A stretch of DNA of 5,361 nt from Tannerella sp. (GTDB lineage: Bacteria > Bacteroidota > Bacteroidia > Bacteroidales > Tannerellaceae), in NCBI GenBank assembly GCA_031282485.1, contig JAITDQ010000368.1, forward strand, positions 1 to 5,361. Reading direction: 5' to 3'. The notes under the pieces are model-generated. The model searched no databases, was not told where the DNA came from, and saw nothing but the letters and a program-made list of their open reading frames with translations. A program made the translations under genes and the position numbers. This document shows positions 1-5,361 of this stretch, piece by piece; the first letter of the stretch is position 1; every line of letters starts with the position of its first letter.

Positions 1-28
1 AAAAACAGGAACGACGTCACGTCGTTCC
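1..28 (-). terminator. Intrinsic terminator of the sigma-factor operon
   Basis: On the minus strand, a 9-bp perfect stem (positions 20-28 pairing with 8-16) closes on a 3-nt loop and is followed at once by TGTTTTT (7-1). This is the standard form of a Rho-independent terminator. It lies about 70 bp past the stop codon of the last gene of the minus-strand operon and has the correct polarity for it. The left edge of the T-tract is cut by the window. Confidence 0.75.
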
Positions 29-75
29 CATCAAAGCTAAAACTAAATCTAAACAAAAACACTAAAAATGATATC

Positions 76-104
76 GCTCTTGGTCAAACAAGAGCTTTTA
101 TTTT
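76..104 (+). terminator. Second hairpin, terminator-like for plus-strand transcripts
   Basis: GCTCTTG (76-82) pairs perfectly with CAAGAGC (89-95) around a 6-nt loop, and TTTTATTTT (96-104) follows on the plus strand. That is the polarity of a terminator for a transcript entering from the left of the window. On the minus strand the same stem starts 2 nt after the stop codon of the 98-562 gene, but its T-run (68-64) is separated from the stem by 7 nt, so it would be a poor terminator there. It may stabilise the 3' end of the minus-strand message instead. The plus-strand gene it would serve is outside the window. Confidence 0.5.
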
Positions 105-562
105 CTTCTATCACGCACAAATTCATCGAAAAAATCCCTCTCTGCACTTTGATATTTTATAATCTGTTCTGCCGTCAGGATTTTTTTGAATTTCTCCAAG
201 TATTCTTTGTCTAATTTATCTCTTTTCTCCTTAACTTCTTCGCGACATTTAAGCAATTTATTATACTCTTCTTCGGTTTTTCCTTCTTTATTCCTCAATT
301 CGCGTTCTATCTTATGACACTCACGTCCTACTTCAAATTTCTTCTGCATCAACTCATTTTCCAATGGAATAAAAACAGACGCTTCCTTCGCCGTAAGACC
401 GACTTTTTCTGTTATATAAGCATTTCGTTTTGCCATAAAAGCTTCTCTGTCAAAAGGCTTTTGTCCATCCTGATACCACTTGCGAACATGTCCGTGTGAC
501 GGTTGCAAGGCAGATATCAATAATGCGAAAAGGCATACGATAAAAAATCTCATTGTTTTCAT
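98..562 (-). CDS. Secreted helical protein, Spy/CpxP-like, in ECF sigma operon
   Basis: This 154-residue protein begins with a signal peptide: basic start, hydrophobic stretch at about 5-19, probable cleavage near Gly24. No lipobox is visible, so it is probably soluble in the periplasm. The mature part is highly charged and looks all-helical, with a Lys/Glu-rich coiled-coil-like middle (about 70-127). Two LT motifs, GLTAKEA (55-61) and ILTAEQ (128-133), match the LTxxQ style of the Spy/CpxP/ZraP/CnrX group, whose members bind unfolded proteins or metals and often act with envelope stress regulators. Cys82 and Cys106 could form a disulfide. The gene starts 6 bp after the stop of the membrane-protein gene and is the last of the operon. 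A second in-frame ATG at codon 4 could be the true start. Secretion and fold class are fairly secure; assignment to the Spy/CpxP family rests on motif style only, and the ligand is unknown. Confidence 0.8.
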   Translation of the reverse strand: MKTMRFFIVCLFALLISALQPSHGHVRKWYQDGQKPFDREAFMAKRNAYITEKVGLTAKEASVFIPLENELMQKKFEVGRECHKIERELRNKEGKTEEEYNKLLKCREEVKEKRDKLDKEYLEKFKKILTAEQIIKYQSAERDFFDEFVRDRRK

Positions 563-568
563 TTTTTC

Positions 569-961
569 TCAGTTATTCCAATAATCATCTATATAAGAAA
601 GTGCATACTTATCCGTATACATATCATGAATATACTCCAGAAAATCATCATTTTCTTCCACCTCCGATTCCTGAGCCGAAGGTGGTACGGATATTGTGGT
701 TTTTGCAAATGGACCGTTATCTTCCGAAGGAACGCCTGCCGTCTTATTCAAGACATTAAACAGGATTACCAGCCCAGCAAATACAGCGGCCATATACAAC
801 CACGGCTTAACGCGATCATATATGGAAATCGTTTTCGTCTGCTCCGCGGGAAGGTCAGGCAAACGGCTCATCATATTTTCCGTAAAGTTTTCAAAATAGC
901 CATTGGGAACACGAAACGGATTCCTGTCCTTAAACGCATTTAATTTATTATTTATTTCCAT
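569..961 (-). CDS. Single-span membrane protein, putative anti-sigma factor
   Basis: The 130-residue product has a cytoplasmic-looking N-terminus (1-52), one hydrophobic segment (about 53-70, rich in Ala/Val/Leu/Phe) and an acidic, Tyr-rich C-terminal part (about 95-130). There is no signal peptide. The N-terminal segment NPFRVPNGYFENF (14-26) resembles the short NPF..P.GYF stretch I associate with hypothetical membrane proteins encoded next to Bacteroidetes ECF sigma factors. Position directly after the sigma gene and the N-in topology support an anti-sigma or tethering role. There is no cysteine at all, so the HxxxCxxC zinc anti-sigma fold is absent; if it inhibits the sigma factor it does so in another way, perhaps like the minimal anti-sigma CnrY. 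Unlike its neighbours it has a strong Shine-Dalgarno sequence. The gene is well supported; the function is inferred from context. Confidence 0.8.
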   Translation of the reverse strand: MEINNKLNAFKDRNPFRVPNGYFENFTENMMSRLPDLPAEQTKTISIYDRVKPWLYMAAVFAGLVILFNVLNKTAGVPSEDNGPFAKTTISVPPSAQESEVEENDDFLEYIHDMYTDKYALSYIDDYWNN

Positions 962-968
962 AACATAG

Positions 969-977
969 CCTCCTTTC
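969..977 (-). promoter_or_regulatory. Strong Shine-Dalgarno sequence for the membrane-protein gene
   Basis: Read on the minus strand this is GAAAGGAGG, ending 7 nt before the ATG at 961-959, a near-ideal match to the 16S rRNA tail and ideal spacing. It fixes the start of the 130-residue protein. None of the other starts in the window has a comparable site, in line with the general rarity of Shine-Dalgarno use in Bacteroidetes. Confidence 0.75.
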
Positions 978-1011
978 TGCGGATAATTAGACTTACACCC
1001 GATTAAAAGGT

Positions 1012-1563
1012 TTAAATATCGTTTGTTAAAAATGCCTCTATTTTTTTCACCGCATGGTGATATGAAGCTTTCAACGCTCCGACCGAGGTGCCTAAAACCT
1101 CCGACATATCATCGTATTTCATATCATCATAATATTTCAGTGTAAAAACAAGACGCTGTTTCTCCGGCAAACTTAAAATAGCCTTTTGCAGCTTTTCTTC
1201 AATTTTATCTCCGTCAAAATACTCATCCGCCTTGAGCGTATCCAGCAGATAAACATCCGTATCGTCAAGGGGAACGCTGTTTATCGCACGCTGCCTGTTC
1301 AAAAACGTAATACATTCATTAACGGCGATCTTATACATCCATGTCGACAATTTCGCCTCTCCGCGAAAACTGTCAAGGTTTGCCCACGCTTTTAAAAAAG
1401 TATTCTGCAAGAGGTCATTCGCGTCTTCATGACCTAAAACCATCTTACGTATCTGCCAGTATAACTTTTCACTGTATACGGCAACAACCTCCCCGAACGC
1501 ATCCCTTTGTGTTTTAGGGTCGCGCAATCGTTTCACCACATCTTCTTCTATATATTGCCGCAT
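1012..1563 (-). CDS. ECF-family RNA polymerase sigma factor
   Basis: A 183-residue sigma-70-family protein with only regions 2 and 4, the ECF (group 4) layout. Region 2 covers about 22-92 and includes DANDLLQNTFLKAW (47-60), the region 2.2 core-binding helix, and FRGEAKLSTWMYKIAVNE (66-83), region 2.3/2.4, which melts and reads the -10 element. A linker (about 93-122) leads to region 4 (about 123-180), with LPEKQRLVF (132-140) and a helix-turn-helix around LGTSVGALKASYHHAVKKI (157-175) for the -35 element. Length and motif order are normal, with no sign of damage. It is the first gene of a three-gene minus-strand operon, 50 bp ahead of a membrane protein that may hold it inactive. Its own promoter matches the housekeeping consensus, giving no visible sign of autoregulation. 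The target promoters and the ECF subgroup cannot be told from this window. Confidence 0.95.
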   Translation of the reverse strand: MRQYIEEDVVKRLRDPKTQRDAFGEVVAVYSEKLYWQIRKMVLGHEDANDLLQNTFLKAWANLDSFRGEAKLSTWMYKIAVNECITFLNRQRAINSVPLDDTDVYLLDTLKADEYFDGDKIEEKLQKAILSLPEKQRLVFTLKYYDDMKYDDMSEVLGTSVGALKASYHHAVKKIEAFLTNDI

Positions 1564-1591
1564 ATGAATTAACTTTCAGTCTTCCACCGCA

Positions 1592-1622
1592 CAAAGATAA
1601 TGCAAACAGGCAGGAATACAAA
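1592..1622 (-). promoter_or_regulatory. Bacteroidetes-type promoter for the ECF sigma operon
   Basis: On the minus strand, TTTG (1622-1619) is followed after 19 bp by TATCTTTG (1599-1592), a full match to the Bacteroides primary-sigma consensus TTTG-N19-21-TAnnTTTG. Transcription should begin near 1585, giving a leader of about 20 nt before the ATG at 1563. The region upstream of the -33 box is AT-rich. Confidence 0.75.
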
Positions 1623-1686
1623 ATTTATTTGTTTATTTTATTCTCAAAACATTGTCCTGCATCCTTTTTTTGATTGAAAACAAGTG

Positions 1687-1702
1687 ATTATTAATTAATA
1701 AT
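1687..1702. repeat. 16-bp perfect AT-only palindrome between divergent promoters
   Basis: ATTATTAATTAATAAT is perfectly self-complementary with no spacer. It lies about 65 bp upstream of the sigma-operon -33 box and about 80 bp upstream of the rpoN -33 box, so a bound regulator or bent DNA could affect both. An AT-only palindrome can also arise by chance in an AT-rich spacer, and no regulator binding this motif is known to me. Confidence 0.35.
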
Positions 1703-1781
1703 ACAGTTTTACCGTATCAGGCGTCGCCGGTACGGAATATCTGTTGCGGATGTATTGTTAAAATCTTTTTCACCGCACGGA

Positions 1782-1813
1782 CTTGGAAAAATTAAATTTT
1801 TCACGTATGTTTG
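1782..1813 (+). promoter_or_regulatory. Bacteroidetes-type promoter for rpoN-purE-ispG
   Basis: TATGTTTG (1806-1813) is a full match to the -7 consensus TAnnTTTG. CTTG (1782-1785), one base off TTTG, stands 20 bp upstream as the -33 box. The expected transcription start is near 1820, giving a leader of about 25 nt before the rpoN ATG at 1845. No other good promoter was seen between rpoN and ispG, so it probably serves all three genes. Confidence 0.65.
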
Positions 1814-1844
1814 CCCCGTGAAGAAATAGTAGAGATTGTACCTT

Positions 1845-3296
1845 ATGGCACTTAAACAGCAACAACAGCTTAAGCAGCAACAGCGTCTTTCGCCGCAACA
1901 GATACAGACGATCAGGATGTTGGAGCTTCCTGCGCTCGAAATTGAAGAACGGATTAAAAACGAACTTGATGAAAATCCGGCGCTCGAAGAAGGCATGGAA
2001 CTTTCCGGCGAACAGGATTACGATATGGAGGACAACACTTCCGATAATCCGGATTTGAATGAAGACTTGTCGCTTGGAGACTATATGAACGAAGACGATA
2101 TCCCGGACTATAAACTTACGGAATTAAGCAATAAGGAAGAACGCAGGGAAATCGTCCTTTTCAATAACGAACAGTCCCTTTCCGACTACCTTCTTCAACA
2201 GTTGCAGTTACACGAACTCTCCGAAAAGGAAAAGAAAATCAGTGAATACATAATCGGAAACCTTGATGACGACGGTTATCTGCGACGCAATATAAACGCA
2301 ATCGCCGACGATATCGTATTCCAGTCGGGAGAAGATATCAGCGAAAAAGAACTGATCGAAATATTGAAGATCATACAGGATCTTGATCCTCCCGGCATCG
2401 GAGCGCAAAATTTGCAGGAATGTCTGATTCTCCAGTTAAAAAAACGTAAAAAAACAAGAGAAACGACACTGTCCATTGAGATACTGACAAATTATTTTGA
2501 GGAATTTACTCGCAAACATTATGATAAAATACAAAAAGCACTTGATATTGACGAAGAACAAATGAAAGCAATTGTACACGAAATCACATCCCTTAATCCT
2601 AAACCGGGGAGTAACTGGGATAATTCAATGACCACCCTGATGAATCGCGTAATCCCGGATTTCATCGTGGAAACGAATAACGGAGAAATATCTTTAACTC
2701 TTAACAATCGCGGCATTCCCAATTTACGGGTAAACCGGGAATATTCCAACATGCTGAAAGATTATACGGGCAATAAAGTCAATCAAACGCCGGAAATGCG
2801 TGACGCCGTAATTTTTGTAAAGCAAAAATTAGATGCCGCCCAGGGATTTATTGACGCCGTCCGTCAACGTCAGGAGACCCTGCAACGCACAATGGAAGCC
2901 ATTATCCTTCTGCAGGAAGAGTTTTTTCTGACCGGAGACGAAAGCAAACTGAAACCAATGATACTTAAAGATATTGCAGAACGAACCGGCTATGATATAT
3001 CTACCATTTCACGCGTAAGCAGCAGCAAATACGCGCAAACAAATTTCGGTATCTATCCGCTGAAATTCTTCTTTTCCGAATCTGCGCAGACGGAAAGCGG
3101 CGAAACAATCTCAACCCGCAAAACGAAACAGATAATAAAGGAGGTGATCGACACGGAAAACAAGAAAAAACCGGTCACAGACGAGGAACTCACCTCCATA
3201 CTCAACGCGAAAGGATTCCTGATAGCACGCCGTACCGTGGCAAAATACCGCGAACAACTCGGAATACCTGTCGCACGAATGAGAAAAGAAATGTAA
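1845..3296 (+). CDS. rpoN: RNA polymerase sigma-54 factor (RpoN)
   Basis: The 483-residue length is usual for sigma-54. Region I (about 14-49) is Gln- and Leu-rich with LSPQQIQTIRMLELP (15-29) and ENPALEE (43-49); it keeps the polymerase silent until an AAA+ activator acts. Region II (about 48-95) is a very acidic linker. Region III contains the core-binding domain and a helix-turn-helix (about 374-395, LKDIAERTGYDISTISRVSS) for the -12 element. The RpoN box ARRTVAKYRE (461-470), which reads the -24 element, is fully canonical. I chose the ATG at 1845 over a TTG at 1836 because MALKQQ fits known RpoN starts and ATG is preferred. It heads a plus-strand operon, with its stop 17 bp before purE, and is divergent from the ECF sigma operon. 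No AAA+ enhancer-binding activator is in the window. Confidence 0.97.
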   Translation: MALKQQQQLKQQQRLSPQQIQTIRMLELPALEIEERIKNELDENPALEEGMELSGEQDYDMEDNTSDNPDLNEDLSLGDYMNEDDIPDYKLTELSNKEERREIVLFNNEQSLSDYLLQQLQLHELSEKEKKISEYIIGNLDDDGYLRRNINAIADDIVFQSGEDISEKELIEILKIIQDLDPPGIGAQNLQECLILQLKKRKKTRETTLSIEILTNYFEEFTRKHYDKIQKALDIDEEQMKAIVHEITSLNPKPGSNWDNSMTTLMNRVIPDFIVETNNGEISLTLNNRGIPNLRVNREYSNMLKDYTGNKVNQTPEMRDAVIFVKQKLDAAQGFIDAVRQRQETLQRTMEAIILLQEEFFLTGDESKLKPMILKDIAERTGYDISTISRVSSSKYAQTNFGIYPLKFFFSESAQTESGETISTRKTKQIIKEVIDTENKKKPVTDEELTSILNAKGFLIARRTVAKYREQLGIPVARMRKEM

Positions 3297-3313
3297 ACCA
3301 ACAGACAACGAAT

Positions 3314-3820
3314 ATGAATCCTATTGTAAGCATTATTATGGGCAGCACGTCAGACCTGCCGGTTATGGAAAAAGCAGCAGCATTTCTCGATGAAATGGAA
3401 ATCCCTTTTGAAATGCACGCCTTATCGGCGCACCGTACACCGGAAGCGGTGGAAGCATTTGCAAAAGGCGCGGAAAAGCGCGGTATCAAGGTCGTCATAG
3501 CCGCAGCCGGAATGGCCGCGCATCTTTGCGGCGTAATTGCCTCCATGACGGCGATCCCGGTTATAGGCGTGCCGGTCAGTTCTTCACTCGACGGAATAGA
3601 TGCGCTTTTGGCGATCGTACAGATGCCTCCGGGAATACCGGTCGCAACCGTGGGCATTAACGGCGCCCTGAACAGCGCAATCCTTGCCGCTCAAATACTT
3701 TCTACCGGCGACGGGGAATTAGGAAAAAAATTAGCCGCTTATAAAGAAAGCCTTAAAAATAAAATTGTCAAAGCGAACGAAGAACTGAAAAACGTTTCCT
3801 ACAAATACAAAACCAATTAA
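3314..3820 (+). CDS. purE: N5-carboxyaminoimidazole ribonucleotide mutase (PurE)
   Basis: This 168-residue cytoplasmic enzyme converts N5-CAIR to CAIR in de novo purine synthesis. The signature segments are all present: GSTSDLPVM (10-18) for phosphate and substrate binding, SAHRTP (38-43) with His40 equivalent to the catalytic His45 of E. coli PurE, AAGMAAHL (64-71), and IVQMPPGIPVATVGIN in the C-terminal half. The length fits bacterial class I PurE, which acts with PurK; purK is not in the window. Residue 72 is Cys where the E. coli enzyme has Pro in the AAHLPG loop. The start at 3314 lies 17 bp after rpoN without a Shine-Dalgarno, and its stop codon overlaps the ispG start (TAATG), indicating cotranscription and probably translational coupling with ispG. 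Confidence 0.97.
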   Translation: MNPIVSIIMGSTSDLPVMEKAAAFLDEMEIPFEMHALSAHRTPEAVEAFAKGAEKRGIKVVIAAAGMAAHLCGVIASMTAIPVIGVPVSSSLDGIDALLAIVQMPPGIPVATVGINGALNSAILAAQILSTGDGELGKKLAAYKESLKNKIVKANEELKNVSYKYKTN

Positions 3821-5361
3821 TGGATTTATTCAATTACAAACGCCGGACGTCGTCTGTTGTACAAATTGGAAATACGCCTTTGGGCGGAACAAATCCCGTG
3901 CGTATCCAGTCCATGGCCGGCGTTTCCACAATGGATACGGACGCTGCCGTCGAACAGGCCATACGCATGATAGAAGCCGGCGCCGAATATGTCCGTTTTA
4001 CAGCCCAGGGCGAACGTGAAGCTCAAAATCTGCAAAACATACGCCGCGGTCTTAATGAGAAAGGATACGCCACGCCTCTCATCGCAGATATTCACTTCAA
4101 TCCCAAAGCGGCCGACGTAGCTGCGTTATATGTTGAAAAAGTCCGTATTAATCCGGGTAATTACGTCGACAGGGCGCGTAAATTCGAAAAAACGGAATAC
4201 ACAGACCGGACGTATGCCGCAGAACTGCAAAAGATACGCGACCGTTTTGTTCCGTTCCTGAAACTGTGTCGCGAAAATAATACGGCGATACGCATAGGCG
4301 TTAACCACGGTTCACTTTCCGACCGTATCATGAGCCGGTACGGAGATACGCCCGAAGGCATGGTCGAATCATGCATGGAATTTTTGCGCCTGTGCGCCGA
4401 CGAAAAATTTGATGACGTCGTCATATCGATTAAAGCGTCCAATACGGTCGTGATGATACGTACCGTACGGCTTTTAGTCCGCACAATGGATGCCGAAGGT
4501 ATGAATTATCCGTTGCATCTCGGCGTGACGGAAGCCGGAGATGGCGAAGACGGCCGGATAAAAAGCGCCGCAGGTATCGGAACGTTGCTTTCGGACGGTA
4601 TCGGCGACACCATTCGCGTATCATTAAGCGAAGATCCCGAAGCGGAAATGCCCGTCGCCCGCAAATTGGCGGACTATATTACCGCACGTAAAAATCATAC
4701 ACCCATACAGGCCGTTGCATCACCATTATACGACCCCGTACATCCGGTAAGACGTAAAAGCAGGACAGTAAACGGAATAGGAGGCGACACGCCGCCCGTC
4801 GTCGTTTCCGACCGGACAAAATGCGACGGCGTAACCGTTTCCGGCAGGATAAGCAGCGATAACGCTACCGATAATCATCTCAAGCCGGACTGGATATATA
4901 CCAACCCGGAAAATATTACGGATTCGCCCTGCATTAAATATATCGTCGACGCAGCAAACCTGTATTCTGCAGAAACAGCAAACCTGTATCCGCAAACAAA
5001 AGTATATCCCTGTTTTTCCGTTCATGAAAAAGACCGGTTCATCGGGTGCGACGCGGAAACCAAATTTATCAATCTGACATACAACGACCTGGACGATGAT
5101 ATGATTCAACTCTTAAAAACAGACAAAAACACAGTCGTCATACTGAACAGTACGCACATCAACTGCACAGGAGAAATGAGAGCGTTTATGCATCGTTTGC
5201 TGGACACGGAATGTGATGTACCCGTCATCCTCCGCCGCGAATACCATGAAACCGACAAAGAATCCACTCAGATAAAAGCCGCGGCAGACTTCGGCGCACT
5301 GCTCACGGACGGATTCGGCGATGGAATCATGCTATATAATAAATGTATAGACGAAACGGAT
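3820..5361 (+). CDS. ispG: 4-hydroxy-3-methylbut-2-enyl diphosphate synthase (IspG/GcpE), 3' end outside window
   Basis: An uninterrupted frame of 514 codons runs from the ATG at 3820 to the window edge. IspG is an iron-sulfur enzyme that reductively opens MEcPP to HMBPP, the penultimate step of the MEP isoprenoid pathway. The TIM-barrel domain (about 1-290) carries family motifs: PLIADIHF (86-93), KVRINPGN, AIRIGVNHGSLS, a VVISIKASNT stretch, LHLGVTEAG, and a GIGTLLSDGIGDTIRVSL stretch. The sequence after about 290 is the extra domain of the large IspG type found in Bacteroidetes, Chlamydiae and plants, ending here in LLTDGFGDGI. The reductase domain with the [4Fe-4S] cysteines should follow beyond the edge; large forms usually exceed 600 residues. 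The start overlaps the purE stop by one base. Oddities are SMAGV (31-35) where relatives read SMTNT, and an 8-residue in-frame repeat at 378-393. Confidence 0.96.
   Translation, partial: MDLFNYKRRTSSVVQIGNTPLGGTNPVRIQSMAGVSTMDTDAAVEQAIRMIEAGAEYVRFTAQGEREAQNLQNIRRGLNEKGYATPLIADIHFNPKAADVAALYVEKVRINPGNYVDRARKFEKTEYTDRTYAAELQKIRDRFVPFLKLCRENNTAIRIGVNHGSLSDRIMSRYGDTPEGMVESCMEFLRLCADEKFDDVVISIKASNTVVMIRTVRLLVRTMDAEGMNYPLHLGVTEAGDGEDGRIKSAAGIGTLLSDGIGDTIRVSLSEDPEAEMPVARKLADYITARKNHTPIQAVASPLYDPVHPVRRKSRTVNGIGGDTPPVVVSDRTKCDGVTVSGRISSDNATDNHLKPDWIYTNPENITDSPCIKYIVDAANLYSAETANLYPQTKVYPCFSVHEKDRFIGCDAETKFINLTYNDLDDDMIQLLKTDKNTVVILNSTHINCTGEMRAFMHRLLDTECDVPVILRREYHETDKESTQIKAAADFGALLTDGFGDGIMLYNKCIDETD
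4951..4998 (+). repeat. 24-bp imperfect tandem repeat inside ispG
   Basis: Two adjacent 24-bp units (4951-4974 and 4975-4998) share an identical 14-base core, CAGCAAACCTGTAT, at 4952-4965 and 4976-4989. They are in frame and encode AANLYSAE then TANLYPQT in the insert domain of IspG. The pattern suggests a small in-frame duplication followed by divergence of the unit ends. Confidence 0.7.

Noticed and set aside
626..943. Plus-strand open frame of 105 codons
   Set aside because: Antisense to the membrane-protein gene, which has a strong ribosome binding site and sensible topology.
954..966. Out-of-frame ATG inside the spacer between the Shine-Dalgarno and the membrane-protein start
   Set aside because: It opens only a four-codon frame and sits too close to GGAGG to be preferred over the ATG at 961.
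1712..1735. CCGTA...TACGG dyad with an inner GGC/GCC pair in the divergent spacer
   Set aside because: Only 5 + 3 bp with unequal internal loops and no T-tract; too weak to call a terminator, riboswitch or operator.
1836..1844. TTG start extending rpoN by three codons
   Set aside because: ATG at 1845 gives a start typical of RpoN and fits the short leader from the predicted promoter; nothing supports use of TTG.
1846..1861. TGGCAC followed by GCA resembling a sigma-54 -24/-12 promoter at the rpoN start
   Set aside because: The -12 half is not TTGCA and the match falls on the first codons of rpoN, where Ala-Leu explains it.
1709..1996. Minus-strand open frame of 95 codons rich in Ser and Cys
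   Set aside because: It is antisense to the CAG/CAA-rich start of rpoN, which produces the Cys/Ser-rich sequence; no promoter or family resemblance.
3202..3657. Minus-strand open frame of 151 codons
   Set aside because: Lies antisense to rpoN and purE, both of which have clear family motifs; no sign of an independent gene.
4726..5109. Minus-strand open frame of 127 codons
   Set aside because: Antisense to ispG; low-complexity translation without recognisable motifs.

Overview
The window looks like chromosomal DNA from a member of the Bacteroidota, most likely the order Bacteroidales. Four things point there: two promoters of the Bacteroidetes form (TTTG about 20 bp upstream of TAnnTTTG), mostly absent Shine-Dalgarno sequences, an IspG of the large insert-bearing type, and a PurE and RpoN whose wording resembles Bacteroides/Parabacteroides proteins. 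The species cannot be named from the sequence. I see no tRNA, rRNA, CRISPR array, insertion sequence or phage gene.

Layout. Positions 1-104 hold two hairpins that look like intrinsic terminators pointing in opposite directions. Positions 98-1563 are a three-gene operon on the minus strand, read right to left: an ECF sigma factor (1012-1563), a small single-span membrane protein in the anti-sigma position (569-961), and a secreted helical Spy/CpxP-like protein (98-562). The divergent region 1564-1844 (281 bp) carries a promoter for each direction and a 16-bp AT-rich palindrome between them. Positions 1845-5361 run on the plus strand: rpoN (sigma-54), purE (N5-carboxyaminoimidazole ribonucleotide mutase) and ispG (isoprenoid MEP pathway). 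These are tightly packed, with a 17-bp gap and then a TAATG stop/start overlap. ispG is still open at the window end, at codon 514.

How the genes work together. The left operon reads as a compact envelope-sensing unit: cytoplasmic sigma factor, membrane tether or inhibitor, and periplasmic sensor or chaperone. It resembles in outline the CnrH/CnrY/CnrX arrangement of Cupriavidus, but the membrane protein has no cysteine and so is not a zinc-binding anti-sigma factor. This is the most interesting part of the window. The right operon joins a global alternative sigma factor to two housekeeping biosynthetic genes. The purE and ispG products work in unrelated pathways, so the grouping is probably positional rather than functional.
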